Positions 8,868 to 17,704 of a stretch of 64,000 nucleotides of DNA are shown piece by piece. Numbering within the stretch: the first letter of the stretch is position 1; every line of letters starts with the position of its first letter. The position numbers were made by a program, and so were the translations under genes. Source of the DNA: Cellulomonas flavigena DSM 20109 (lineage in GTDB: Bacteria; Actinomycetota; Actinomycetes; Actinomycetales; Cellulomonadaceae); contig NC_014151.1 of the NCBI RefSeq assembly GCF_000092865.1, positions 1,736,001 through 1,800,000 on the forward strand, written 5' to 3'. The notes below the pieces were generated by a model that was not told the origin of the DNA, ran no database searches, and was given only the letters and a program-made list of their open reading frames with translations.

Positions 8868-10067
8868 TCAGTCGAGCAGCCGCAGACGCAGCGACTCGGG
8901 CCGGCCCGACAGGACGTCGACGACGTCGTCCGCCACGGGCGCGGACACGTCGGTCACCACGTAGCCGAGCTCACCACGGGTCGCGAGGAGCTGTCCCTCG
9001 ATGTTGACGCCGTGGTCGGCGAGGGTGGCGTTCACGGTCGCGAGCACACCGGGCACGTTGCGGTGCAGGTACGCGACCCGGTGTGCGTCCGGACGCTGGT
9101 CGAGCGCGAGGTTCGGGAGGTTCACCGAGAGGTTGGTCGAGCCGGTCGTCAGGTAGTCCCGGATCTTGCTCGACACGAACTGGCCGATCGCCTCCTGCGC
9201 CTCCTCGGTCGAGCCGCCGGTGTGCGGCGTGAGGATGACGTTCGGCAGGCCTCGCAGCTCGGACTCGAACGGGTCGCCCTTGCGCTTGGGCTCCACGGGG
9301 AAGACGTCGACGGCTGCACCGGCGACGTGCCCCGACAGGACGGCGTCGCGCAGCGCGGCGTAGTCGACGACGAACCCCCGCGAGAGGTTGAGGAAGATCG
9401 ACCCGGGCTTCATGCGGGCGATCTGCTTGGCACCGAACATGCCCGCGTTGCCGGCGCGGCCGTCGACGTGCAGCGTGACGACGTCGGCGGTCTCGAGCAG
9501 CTCGTCGAGCGTGCTCATCCGCCGGGCGTTGCCGAGCGCGAGCTTCTCGGCGGTGTCGTAGAAGACGACCGACATGCCGAGGTTCTCGGCGAGCACCGAG
9601 AGCTGGGTGCCGATGTTGCCGTAGCCGATGATGCCGAGGGTGCGCCCGCGCACCTCGTGCGCTCCGGTCGCGGACTTGTTCCACACGCCCTCGTGCATCT
9701 CGCGGTCGAACACCGTGAGACGCCGGGTCAGCGAGATGATGTCGGCGATCGCGATCTCGACGACCGACCGCGTGTTCGAGAACGGTGCGTTGAAGACCGC
9801 GATCCCGTGGCCGGCGGCGGCATGCAGGTCGATCTGGTTGGTGCCGATGCAGAACGCGCCGACGACCTCCAGGTCGGGCGCGGCAGCCAGGACCTCTGCC
9901 GTGACGTTGGTCTTGGACCGGATCCCCAGCACCTGCACGCCGGCGAGCGACTCGATCAGCTCGGACTCGTCGAGCGCGCCGGTGCGCGTCACGACGTCGA
10001 AGCCGGCGGACTCGAGGATCGTCCGGGCGTGGGGGTGGAGGTTCTCGAGGAGCAGGGCGGTGGGCAC
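8868..10067 (-). CDS. serA: D-3-phosphoglycerate dehydrogenase
   Basis: SerA oxidises 3-phosphoglycerate, the first step of serine synthesis. The 399-residue protein has the NAD domain with GIIGYGNIGTQL, the substrate signature FCIGTNQIDL, the catalytic His in LTPHTGGST, and a C-terminal ACT domain (RNVPGVLATVNATLADHGVN) for serine feedback. It matches the short E. coli-type architecture, not the longer mycobacterial one with an intervening domain. GTG 10067 (protein VPTALLLENLHPHA) begins where homology begins. GGGAG lies 12 bases upstream, which is far, so the start is moderately certain. Confidence 0.92.
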   Translation of the reverse strand: MPTALLLENLHPHARTILESAGFDVVTRTGALDESELIESLAGVQVLGIRSKTNVTAEVLAAAPDLEVVGAFCIGTNQIDLHAAAGHGIAVFNAPFSNTRSVVEIAIADIISLTRRLTVFDREMHEGVWNKSATGAHEVRGRTLGIIGYGNIGTQLSVLAENLGMSVVFYDTAEKLALGNARRMSTLDELLETADVVTLHVDGRAGNAGMFGAKQIARMKPGSIFLNLSRGFVVDYAALRDAVLSGHVAGAAVDVFPVEPKRKGDPFESELRGLPNVILTPHTGGSTEEAQEAIGQFVSSKIRDYLTTGSTNLSVNLPNLALDQRPDAHRVAYLHRNVPGVLATVNATLADHGVNIEGQLLATRGELGYVVTDVSAPVADDVVDVLSGRPESLRLRLLD

Positions 10068-10141
10068 GCCCCATGGTGCTCCCGGCCCGGGGTGCGGACC
10101 AAAGCCGTCCCGAGGTGCGGACGACGACGCCCGCGCCGGCA

Positions 10142-10168
10142 CCCGGGCCGCTGTGCGGGCGGCCCGGG
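10142..10168 (-). terminator. Terminator of the DUF4956-VTC-CotH operon
   Basis: CCCGGGCCGC (10142-10151) pairs perfectly with 10159-10168 around a 7-base loop, nine bases after the CotH stop on the minus strand. Confidence 0.7.
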
Positions 10169-10176
10169 CGGCGCGC

Positions 10177-12285
10177 TCAGGCCGCGGTGCAGGCGAGCGT
10201 GACGCCCTCGAGCGACCCGGTCACGGAGCCGAGGAACCCGAACGTCGTCGAGGCGCCCGCCCCGAGCGTCCCGTTCCAGTCGACGTTGCGTGCCGTGACG
10301 GTCGACGACGAACCCGTGAGGCCGGCGTTCCACACCTGCGCGACGGAGACGCCCGCGGGCAGCGTCAGCGTCACGGCCCACCCGCGCAGCGCCGCGGCGC
10401 CCGCGGTCACCGTGACCTCGCCCTGGATCCCGCCGGGCCAGGACGACACGGTGCGCAGTGTCGCGGTGCAGCCCTGACCGCCCTGGACGGGCGTCGGCGA
10501 CGGTGTGACGCTGCGCGTCGGCGTGGGGCTCGGGGTCGGGCTCACCGTGGGCGTGGGCGTGGGCGTGGGCGTGGTGCTGGGCGTCGGGGTCGGCGTCGGC
10601 GTGGGTGTGGCGCTGGGCGCCGGCGTCGCGCTCGGCGTCGGCAGCGGGTCCGTCGGCCCGCCCCACGCGGCGGTCGAGTCGAGCCACGCGGCGCGGCGCA
10701 GCAGCCAGTCCTCGAGGTGTGCGACCTGCCCCTCCCAGGTGCCGGCGGTCGGCGTGACGAACGGGCCGATCTGCCGGGTCGTGAGGTTCGGCCAGCGCTG
10801 GAAGTTGCGCGCGGCGGCGCCGCCGAGGGGCGCGGTGAGGTCGTCGATCCGCGAGCGGAGGGCCGCGTCGGACAGCGGTCCGCGGCGCGCCTCCTGCCAG
10901 CGCACCTTGACGTGGTTGACGAAGGCGGGGTCCGACATCAGGACCGAGAACCAGTCGAGCGGCGCGGGGCTCTGGCGCGACTGCTGGTACTGCCACCCCG
11001 AGACCTGGTCGTTGCCGAAGAAGCCGCCCACGCCGTACGTGAGGTCGAAGTCCCACAGCGGCCCCGCGGTGAGCAGCCCGCCGCGGTCCTTGTAGAAGTA
11101 CTGGCTGCGGAAGTAGGCGTCCATGTCACGGCTGAGCTCGTTGACGATCACCTGGTCGACGAACGACTCGACGTCGATCAGCGCGGGGTAGCCGGTCTGC
11201 GGGTCCGCGGGGTTCGACGAGTGCAGGGCGTCGTTCACGCGGCCGACGTACCCGGCGATCCAGTCGAGCTGTGCGGGCACCAGGTCGTCCGGGTCGTGCA
11301 CCTCGAGGTCGCTCCAGCAGCGCGACGTGCCCCTGCAGGGGATGAGCGGCTGCTCGGCAGCGAGCCACTCGGCCTTGATGATGTAGCCACCCTCGATGCG
11401 CGGCGACGTCACGTCCTCGGGGTCGAGCTTCTTGAGGTCGAGACGGTCCTTCTGGTTCTTGATCGTCTCCTCGAGCAGGTAGACGCCGCGGTAGTCGTTC
11501 GCCGCGACCGGTTGCGCGTCGTCGTTCACGTAGACCTCGACGAGGCGGTGGCGCGGTGCGTGCAGGCCGAGCTCGCGGCCCAGGTCCAGGGTGAGCGCCT
11601 CGCGCACGAGCGACTTGTCGGAGAACGGCCCGCGCAGCACCCAGTCGGACTCCGCGGGCATGCCGAAGAACGGCTGGTCGAGGTCGTCGCCCTCGTCGTC
11701 CCACAGCTCGAGGCGGTACGGCTTCTTGTCGAACATGCGGCTCGACTGCCCGCGCAGGCGGTACCCGGCACGCGTGACGAGCGCGGGCTCGTCGGTCAGG
11801 CTCGTCGTGCCCCCCCGCGGCTGCAGCTCGACGACCGCCGCCGCGTGGGCGTCGTCGCCGACGACGCCCTTGCCGAGCGAGTCGAGCACGAGCACGGGCA
11901 GGTCGTGACGCGTCGTGACGTTGCTCGCGACGTACCGCTGCGACGTGGGCTCGCCGGTGGGAGCCCCGGCCACGAACGCCTGCGCGCGGACCTCGGTGCT
12001 GCGCGTGAGGGTCAGCGGCCCCGAGGCGACCGGCGACGAGAGGGTCGGCGTGGTGCCGTCCGTGGTGTACCGGACCTCGGCACCCGGCACGGACGTCGAC
12101 AGGCCGATCTGCAGCGACCCGCTGAAGACCCGGCCCGTCGTCGAGAACGCGACCCCGACCTCCTCCCCGACGGCGCCCGCGGTGCCCGGGGGAGCCGCCA
12201 TGGCGGACGTGGGGGCGAGCGTGGCGAGGGCGAGTGCGGCGGCCAGAGCTCCGGCCGTGCGTGCGCGGTCGGACCGTCCGGGCAT
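10177..12285 (-). CDS. Secreted CotH-kinase protein with C-terminal cellulose-binding module (CBM2)
   Basis: A 702-residue secreted modular protein. A signal peptide ends near residue 30 (TSAMA-A). Residues about 36-120 resemble the chitobiase C-terminal/FN3-like module ([11 protein letters not shown]). A CotH kinase domain follows at about 125-480 with [17 protein letters not shown] near 180-196, NELSRDMD and LWDFDLTYG near 410, the catalytic metal-binding motif. A Pro-Thr-Ser linker (about 541-601) leads to a CBM2 of about 100 residues with cysteines at both ends and conserved WNAG, WNGTL and FGF. CotH phosphorylates spore coat proteins in Bacillus; this organism should not sporulate, so another extracellular substrate is implied. 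It is third in an operon with VTC and DUF4956 genes. Confidence 0.88.
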   Translation of the reverse strand: MPGRSDRARTAGALAAALALATLAPTSAMAAPPGTAGAVGEEVGVAFSTTGRVFSGSLQIGLSTSVPGAEVRYTTDGTTPTLSSPVASGPLTLTRSTEVRAQAFVAGAPTGEPTSQRYVASNVTTRHDLPVLVLDSLGKGVVGDDAHAAAVVELQPRGGTTSLTDEPALVTRAGYRLRGQSSRMFDKKPYRLELWDDEGDDLDQPFFGMPAESDWVLRGPFSDKSLVREALTLDLGRELGLHAPRHRLVEVYVNDDAQPVAANDYRGVYLLEETIKNQKDRLDLKKLDPEDVTSPRIEGGYIIKAEWLAAEQPLIPCRGTSRCWSDLEVHDPDDLVPAQLDWIAGYVGRVNDALHSSNPADPQTGYPALIDVESFVDQVIVNELSRDMDAYFRSQYFYKDRGGLLTAGPLWDFDLTYGVGGFFGNDQVSGWQYQQSRQSPAPLDWFSVLMSDPAFVNHVKVRWQEARRGPLSDAALRSRIDDLTAPLGGAAARNFQRWPNLTTRQIGPFVTPTAGTWEGQVAHLEDWLLRRAAWLDSTAAWGGPTDPLPTPSATPAPSATPTPTPTPTPSTTPTPTPTPTVSPTPSPTPTRSVTPSPTPVQGGQGCTATLRTVSSWPGGIQGEVTVTAGAAALRGWAVTLTLPAGVSVAQVWNAGLTGSSSTVTARNVDWNGTLGAGASTTFGFLGSVTGSLEGVTLACTAA

Positions 12286-12348
12286 GAGGGTCTCCTGGGG
12301 GTGGACGGAGTGCGGGGGGTGCTGCGGTGGGGTGGTGCAGGCGCGCGG

Positions 12349-13206
12349 TCAGTGCGGCGCGAGGAGGTGGCGCCGCAGCGTGCGCCGCCACCGGGTGGCG
12401 GGCAGCTCGGGCTGCAGCGCCGCGAGGCCCGTCGCGTACTTCGAGATCCGCAGGGGCCGGTGCCCCGCGGACCACAGGAGTCGGTCGGCGGCCGAGGCGG
12501 TCGACCCCGTCTTGGTCTCGACGACCGCGAGCCCGCGCATCTCTAGCGGACGCCGGCCGTCGTGCCACGTGAGGTCGACGTCGACCGTGAGCCGGCTGTC
12601 GGAATCCGGCAGCAGGATCGTCGCCCGGTGGTAGCGCGTGACGAGGACGGGCGCCAGCTGGAGGGCGTCGACGCCGGTGATGCCACGAGCTGCGAGCGTG
12701 GCGGTGACGAAGGGCAGGGCGCCGTCGAGCGCCGCGCGCTCGTCGAGCAGGTGCGGCACGCGCTCCTTCACCGTGGTGCCGCGCGCGCCGCGCGTCTTGA
12801 CCTCGACCCAGCACAGCGCGGAGTCGACGTAGGTGCGGGTGCGGACCTTGAAGCGACGCCGCCGGCGCCTCGCGGCGAGGTGGTACGCGAGCAGGTCCGG
12901 CGTGTCGAAGTAGACGGACTCGTACTCGAAGAGCCGTCGGGCCCCGATCTCGAGCACCTGCGCACCCGGCGGCAGGAGCCGCACGAGTGTTGCGACGTCC
13001 TGCAGCGGCACCACGTACTTGCGGTCGACGCGGGTGAGCAGCTCGGCGCGCTCGACCAGCTCGTCGAGCCCGATCGGCAGGAGCTGCCCGACGGGTCCGG
13101 ACAGCAGCGCGTTGCCGCTGGACGCGATGCCGCGCTCGACGTCCTCCTGTCCGACGCGCCGGCCGCGGCGGGTCGTCCCGTCGCGGTCCTCCGCGTCGGC
13201 CGTCAT
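12349..13206 (-). CDS. VTC-domain polyphosphate polymerase-like protein
   Basis: The 285-residue protein is a CYTH-superfamily VTC domain, the fold in which yeast Vtc4 makes polyphosphate from ATP inside a basic tunnel barrel. Tunnel residues are all visible: R59/R62-K63 (RVDRKYV), YFDTPDLLAYH, K120/R122/R124 (FKVRTRTY), E135 and K137 (WVEVKTR), K147 (TVKER), R191 (TRYHRA), D208/D210, E230 (VVETKT) and K256 (RISKYA). This completeness suggests catalysis. It has no membrane segment. The start codon is ATG 13206 with GAGGG upstream; the longer frame through 15180 is antisense to helD. It is 23 bases after the DUF4956 gene and 63 before the CotH gene. Confidence 0.88.
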   Translation of the reverse strand: MTADAEDRDGTTRRGRRVGQEDVERGIASSGNALLSGPVGQLLPIGLDELVERAELLTRVDRKYVVPLQDVATLVRLLPPGAQVLEIGARRLFEYESVYFDTPDLLAYHLAARRRRRRFKVRTRTYVDSALCWVEVKTRGARGTTVKERVPHLLDERAALDGALPFVTATLAARGITGVDALQLAPVLVTRYHRATILLPDSDSRLTVDVDLTWHDGRRPLEMRGLAVVETKTGSTASAADRLLWSAGHRPLRISKYATGLAALQPELPATRWRRTLRRHLLAPH

Positions 13207-13229
13207 GGTGCGGCCCTCGACGGCGGCCG

Positions 13230-13844
13230 TCACGAGACGGCGCTCGAGGTCGTGGTGCGCTGGGCGTCGCGGGCGTCCTGGGCGTGCCCTCGACGACGGG
13301 TGGGTGCGACCGACTCGTAGCGCACGTCGACCCATGTCGTGTCGTTGACGAGGTCCACGCGCTGCACGGCGACGTGGTGGACGCGCGCGCCCAGCAGTCC
13401 TTCGAGGCGGGCGACGAGCGCGACGCGGTCGAGCACCGCGCCGTCGAGCACGAGCTCCTGACGTTGGTGGCGTCGCATGACGCGGGGGTGGTCGGCCAGC
13501 AGCACGGCCGCGAGGAGCAGCGCCATGAAGGCCAGCGACTGCCAGAGCGCCGGGCCGGGAAGCGCTCCCAGGATGCCGAGGGCGAGTGCCGCGAAGTAGT
13601 AGGCGACCTCGCGCTGGTCGATCTCCGTGGAGCGGAGCCGGATGATGGACAGGACGCCGAAGAGCCCGAGCCCGAGCCCGGCGCCGATGGACGCGGAGCC
13701 GAGGGTCGAGGCGACCGCGAGGACGCCGACGTTGACCCCGAGGAAGGCGACGACGAGGTCCCGTCGGCGGTGCCGGCGGAAGTACGTCCACGTGAGCAGC
13801 CCGATCGCTGCGAGGTCGGCGCCGATGAGCACGAGCTGGTCCAT
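13230..13844 (-). CDS. DUF4956 polytopic membrane protein
   Basis: This 204-residue protein has about four membrane segments in its first 120 residues and a soluble C-terminal part of about 85 residues. The segment GLFGVLSIIRLRSTEIDQRE, followed by VAYYF, at about 61-84 is the DUF4956 signature. ATG 13844 has AGGGGG about 10 bases upstream. The family's molecular role is unknown, but its members are repeatedly found next to VTC-domain and CotH genes, as here. It may anchor the VTC protein at the membrane or move its product; both are inference. Confidence 0.85.
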   Translation of the reverse strand: MDQLVLIGADLAAIGLLTWTYFRRHRRRDLVVAFLGVNVGVLAVASTLGSASIGAGLGLGLFGVLSIIRLRSTEIDQREVAYYFAALALGILGALPGPALWQSLAFMALLLAAVLLADHPRVMRRHQRQELVLDGAVLDRVALVARLEGLLGARVHHVAVQRVDLVNDTTWVDVRYESVAPTRRRGHAQDARDAQRTTTSSAVS

Positions 13845-13925
13845 GTGCGGTGTTCCCCCTGGGGTTCCTCCTACGGGCACGTGACGCCCGGGTGAATCCG
13901 CGATGAACACCCGGTGCAGGGCAGG

Positions 13926-13955
13926 ACCATGCGACGGCCGCGCGACGACCGTCAA
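13926..13955 (-). promoter_or_regulatory. Possible promoter of the DUF4956-VTC-CotH operon
   Basis: On the minus strand TTGACG (13955-13950) and CATGGT (13931-13926) are 18 bases apart, about 80 bases before the DUF4956 start. The -10 match is weak. The region 13845-14024 holds nothing else I recognise. Confidence 0.35.
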
Positions 13956-14024
13956 CGGTGCTAAACGTTTGCTGTGACATGTATGACGCCACAACGTGAC
14001 TGCACTGCGCCGGTGCGCGGAGCC

Positions 14025-16277
14025 TCAGGAGGGCTCGTCGAACCGCCCCGGGAGGTCCCTCAGGTGCACGACGTGCAGTGCGTGCGTGGGCCGCGTCATC
14101 GCGACGTACAGGTCCCCCGGCGACGCTGCGAGGACCTCGGCAGGCTCGACGAGCACCACCACGTCGAACTCCAGGCCCTTCGACTGCGCCGGTGTCAGCA
14201 CCACCAGCGGCGCGTGCAGGTCCACGGCCTCGCCCTCGGGTGCCTCGACGCCTGCCGCGGCCAGTGCGGCCCGCACGGCGGACGTCCGGCCGGCCACCGC
14301 GACGACCGCGACCCTCCCCGCCCCGGAGACCTCGGCCACCTCGGCGGCGCGCCGCCGTGCTGCGGCAGCCGCCGCGGTCGCGAGGTCGTCCTCGGCGGCC
14401 ACGCGCTCGCTCGTCAGCGCGTCCGGCACGTCCCGGGCCGAGGTCTGAGGGCTCACGGGCAGACCGGCGGCCTCCGCGACGCGGCCGGCCGCCTGCGCGA
14501 CCACGGCGGGCGTGCGGTAGTTCACGGTGAGCTCCGCGAGCCGCCACGAGCCGCGCAGCAGCGGGTCGAGCATCGCCGCCCAGTCCCGGGTGCCGCCGGG
14601 GGAGGAGGTCTGCGCGACGTCCCCGACGATCGTCAACGACCGTGTCGGCACGCGGCGCAGCAGTGCCCGCCACGCCATCGCGGACAGCTCCTGCGCCTCG
14701 TCGACCACGACGTGCCCGTAGGTCCACGTGCGGTCGGCCGCGGCGCGCTCCGCCGTCGTCAGCGACGGGCCCGACGTGGCGAACCGCCCGGCGAGCGCCT
14801 CCGCCGAGACCAGGTCGCCGGCGCCCGTGCTGCGCAGCACCTGGCGGGCGTACTCGATCTCGGCGGCGTGCCGCTCGGCGTCCGCTCGCGCCTGCGCGCG
14901 GGCGGCCTGGTCGTCCTCGCCGAGCAGCTCGGCCGCCTCGTCGAGCAGCGGCACGTCGGCCGGCGTCCACGCGGCGTCGGCCGGCCGCGCCAGCAGCGCG
15001 CGCTCGCGCGGCGACAGCTCGGGCGCCGCGGCCGCGAGGCGGTGCGGTCTGGTCCACAGGTCGGTGAGCAGGCCCTGCGGCGTCAGGGGCATCCACGCGA
15101 GGTTCAGGGCGATCCGGATCTCGCGCGTCGTGCGCAGGTCCTCGACGATCTCCGCACGGTCCTCCGGCGCCACGTCCCACCCGAGCTGCTGGACGTACTG
15201 CTCCGCGAGCCGCGCGAGCATGTCGCGGACGAACGTCACGCGCGCCTGGTTGTGGGGGCGGTTCTGCCGGCGGGCCCGCGCGATCGCGTCGGCCACGTCG
15301 CGCGGGCGCACGACGACCGTGCGCCCGTCCACGCGCACGCTCGTGGGCTGCTGCGGGACGCGCTGGCGCTGGCGGACCGCCCGCCGCACGACCGTGGCCA
15401 TCACGGTGCGGCCCTTGAGCTCGGCCACCTCCGCCGGCTCGGTGCCGCGCGCCGCCACACCGGGAAAGAGGTCGGCGACCGTCGCCGTGACGACGCCCGT
15501 CTCGCCGAGCGAGGGGAGCACCTGGTCGATGTAGCGCAGGAACGTCCGCGAGGGACCGACCATCAGCACGCCTGAGCGCTCGAGCACGCGGCGGTGCGCG
15601 TACAGCAGGTAGGCGGCGCGGTGCAGGGCGACGGCGGTCTTGCCCGTGCCGGGGCCGCCCTGCACCACGAGCGCTCCGGTCAGCTCGGAGCGGATGATCG
15701 CGTCCTGCTCGGCCTGGATGGTGGCGACGATGTCGCCCATGCGGCCCGTGCGCGCCGCGCCCAGGGCGGCGAGCAGAGCACCCTCGCCGGAGACCCCGGC
15801 GAGCGACCGCGGGTCGACCCCCGACCTGACGAGCGCGTCGAGGTCGAGCACGTCGTCCTCCAGGCTCGTGACCTGCCGTCCGGAGGTCACGAGGTGGCGG
15901 CGCCGCACGACGCCGTCGGGGTGCGCGGCGGTCGCGCGGTAGAACGCCTGGGCCGCCGGGGCGCGCCAGTCCGTGAGCAGCGGCGACTGCTCCTCGTCGG
16001 TCAGCCCGATCCGGCCGACGTACCGGCGCTCGCCGTCGTGCAGGTCGAGACGGCCGAAGGCGAGCCGGTCCTCAACCGACTCGAGCTGCGCCACCCGGTC
16101 CTCGTACAGCGTCGCGAACGCGTCGCGCTCGGAACGGTTCTGCGGCGAGCCCGACGGCCCGGCTCGCCGGACGGCGGCCAGCCGCTGCCGGGACTGCGCC
16201 CGCAGCTCGTCGAGTCGGCGGTACAGACGGTCGACGACCTGCTGCTCGCCCGCGAGCTCGCTGTCGTTCGCTGCCAC
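14025..16277 (-). CDS. helD: HelD-family RNA polymerase recycling ATPase
   Basis: HelD/HelR proteins are UvrD-like ATPases that free RNA polymerase from stalled complexes and, in some actinobacteria, displace rifamycins. The 750-residue protein starts with a charged helical arm (about 1-75, the part that enters the secondary channel), then GRIGLTDEE and LTDWRAPAAQAFYRA typical of HelD. Walker A GGPGTGKTA is at 207-215, followed by VVVDEAQELS, GDVAQTSSPGG and a C-terminal MTRPTHALH helicase motif. GTG 16277 (VAANDSELAGEQQ) has GGAGGT 10 bases upstream; the frame extends further without support. It lacks UvrD accessory domains. Confidence 0.9.
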   Translation of the reverse strand: MAANDSELAGEQQVVDRLYRRLDELRAQSRQRLAAVRRAGPSGSPQNRSERDAFATLYEDRVAQLESVEDRLAFGRLDLHDGERRYVGRIGLTDEEQSPLLTDWRAPAAQAFYRATAAHPDGVVRRRHLVTSGRQVTSLEDDVLDLDALVRSGVDPRSLAGVSGEGALLAALGAARTGRMGDIVATIQAEQDAIIRSELTGALVVQGGPGTGKTAVALHRAAYLLYAHRRVLERSGVLMVGPSRTFLRYIDQVLPSLGETGVVTATVADLFPGVAARGTEPAEVAELKGRTVMATVVRRAVRQRQRVPQQPTSVRVDGRTVVVRPRDVADAIARARRQNRPHNQARVTFVRDMLARLAEQYVQQLGWDVAPEDRAEIVEDLRTTREIRIALNLAWMPLTPQGLLTDLWTRPHRLAAAAPELSPRERALLARPADAAWTPADVPLLDEAAELLGEDDQAARAQARADAERHAAEIEYARQVLRSTGAGDLVSAEALAGRFATSGPSLTTAERAAADRTWTYGHVVVDEAQELSAMAWRALLRRVPTRSLTIVGDVAQTSSPGGTRDWAAMLDPLLRGSWRLAELTVNYRTPAVVAQAAGRVAEAAGLPVSPQTSARDVPDALTSERVAAEDDLATAAAAAARRRAAEVAEVSGAGRVAVVAVAGRTSAVRAALAAAGVEAPEGEAVDLHAPLVVLTPAQSKGLEFDVVVLVEPAEVLAASPGDLYVAMTRPTHALHVVHLRDLPGRFDEPS

Positions 16278-16483
16278 CGGCCCGCCCACCTCCGACACGC
16301 CGGGTCGCACGCCCGGTCGCACCGTCCCGCGCGGCCGCGGGACGCCCCACCCTCGCGGGCGGCCGTCCATTATCCGCCGACGCGACGCCCGCGGCGCACG
16401 CGCGACGCGCGGACGGGTGCCCCCGGCTCGTCGCAGGCCGCGTCCTGGCTTACAGTGCGTCGACACCGGACGAAGGGACGCAT

Positions 16484-17704
16484 GTGCACGGCTTTGCGGC
16501 ACGCGACGACGTCGTGCGGTCCGGCGCACCCGAGGACGACGACACGGTGCTGCGCATCCTCGTCGTCGAGGACGACGAGGGCGACGCGGTCCTGGTGCGG
16601 GAGCACCTGCAGGACGGCGGGCTTCCCCACGAGACCGTGTGGGTCCGCACGGTCGACGACGCCCTGTCCCACCTCGCCGCGTCCGACTGCGTCCTGCTCG
16701 ACCTCGGTCTGCCCGACGCCATGGGGCTGGGTGCGCTGCAGCGCGTGCTGGCCGCGGGGGCACCACCCGTCGTCGTCCTCACGGGCCTGTCCGACACCGA
16801 CGCCGGCGTCGAGGCGGTCGCCGCGGGGGCTCAGGACTACCTCGTCAAGGGGGACGTCGGCCCCGACCTGCTGGCGCGCGCCGTGCGCTACGCCGTGCAG
16901 CGGCGGCGGCTCGAGGACACGGGGCGCGCGCTCTACCAGAGCCTGGTGCGCGCGGCGGAGACCACCCGGCTCGAGCGCGCCCTGCTGCCGACGCCCGCCG
17001 TGCGCGACCCGCGGCTCGAGGTCCGCGTGGGTTACCGCGCGGGTCGCGACGGGCTGCTGGGGGGCGACTTCTACGACGTCGTCGAGCGCCCCGACGGCAC
17101 GGTGCTGGTGATGGTCGGGGACGTGTGCGGACACGGCCCGGACGAGGCGGCGCTCGGCGCGACGCTGCGCACGGCCTGGCGCACGCTCGTGCTGGCGGGC
17201 ATCGGCGCCGACGAGATCCTCGAGCTGCTCGAGCGTGTGCTCGCCGCCGAGCGCGCACGACCGGAGATCTTCACGACCGTCTCGATGCTGGCCGTGCACC
17301 CCGACCGGCGCACCGCCGACCTCTACCTCGCGGGCCACCCGGTGCCGCTGCGCCTGGGACCGCCGTCCGCGCTCCTGCCGGCCGGCCAGCGCGGGCGCGC
17401 GCTCGGCATCCCCGTCGGTGGCGGCTGGCCCGCGGAGCGACTGGAGCTCGGGGACCGGTGGCGCTTGCTGTTCTACACGGACGGTCTGCTGGAGGCGACG
17501 GTGGGTGACGGGACGCAGCGGCTCGGCAAGGCCGGCCTGCTGGAGGTCGCGGACCGGACGCTGCGGGGGGACGTGGAGACGGACGGCGCCGTGCGGCCCG
17601 ACGAGGACCCGGTGGTCGGCATGCTGCTGTCGGGCGTCCGTGCGCGGCACGGTGGCGACCTCGTGGACGACGCGGCCGTCGTGCTCGTCGGGTGGGGCGG
17701 GTGA
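16484..17704 (+). CDS. Receiver-PP2C (SpoIIE/RsbU-type) phosphatase response regulator
   Basis: A 406-residue two-domain protein. The receiver (about 23-135) has acidic residues E29-D30-D31, phosphoacceptor D73 (LLDLGLP), T100 and K122. The SpoIIE-type PP2C domain (about 165-405) has GGDFYD at 193-198 and GDVCGHG at 212-218, the two metal-binding motifs. Such proteins dephosphorylate anti-sigma-factor antagonists and so release alternative sigma factors. No antagonist or anti-sigma gene is nearby. GTG 16484 has AAGGGA 8 bases upstream and a TACAGT box at 16451. The stop overlaps the kinase start, so the kinase is a likely phosphodonor. Confidence 0.9.
   Translation: MHGFAARDDVVRSGAPEDDDTVLRILVVEDDEGDAVLVREHLQDGGLPHETVWVRTVDDALSHLAASDCVLLDLGLPDAMGLGALQRVLAAGAPPVVVLTGLSDTDAGVEAVAAGAQDYLVKGDVGPDLLARAVRYAVQRRRLEDTGRALYQSLVRAAETTRLERALLPTPAVRDPRLEVRVGYRAGRDGLLGGDFYDVVERPDGTVLVMVGDVCGHGPDEAALGATLRTAWRTLVLAGIGADEILELLERVLAAERARPEIFTTVSMLAVHPDRRTADLYLAGHPVPLRLGPPSALLPAGQRGRALGIPVGGGWPAERLELGDRWRLLFYTDGLLEATVGDGTQRLGKAGLLEVADRTLRGDVETDGAVRPDEDPVVGMLLSGVRARHGGDLVDDAAVVLVGWGG

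Noticed and set aside
10490..10670. GTGGGCGTGGGC-like tandem DNA repeats resembling a repeat array
   Set aside because: They encode the Pro-Thr linker of the CotH-CBM2 protein, so the repeat is explained by protein sequence; no CRISPR-like spacers exist.
12349..15180. A 943-residue reading of the VTC frame extending through helD
   Set aside because: Only the last 285 residues have protein-like sequence; the rest is antisense to real coding.
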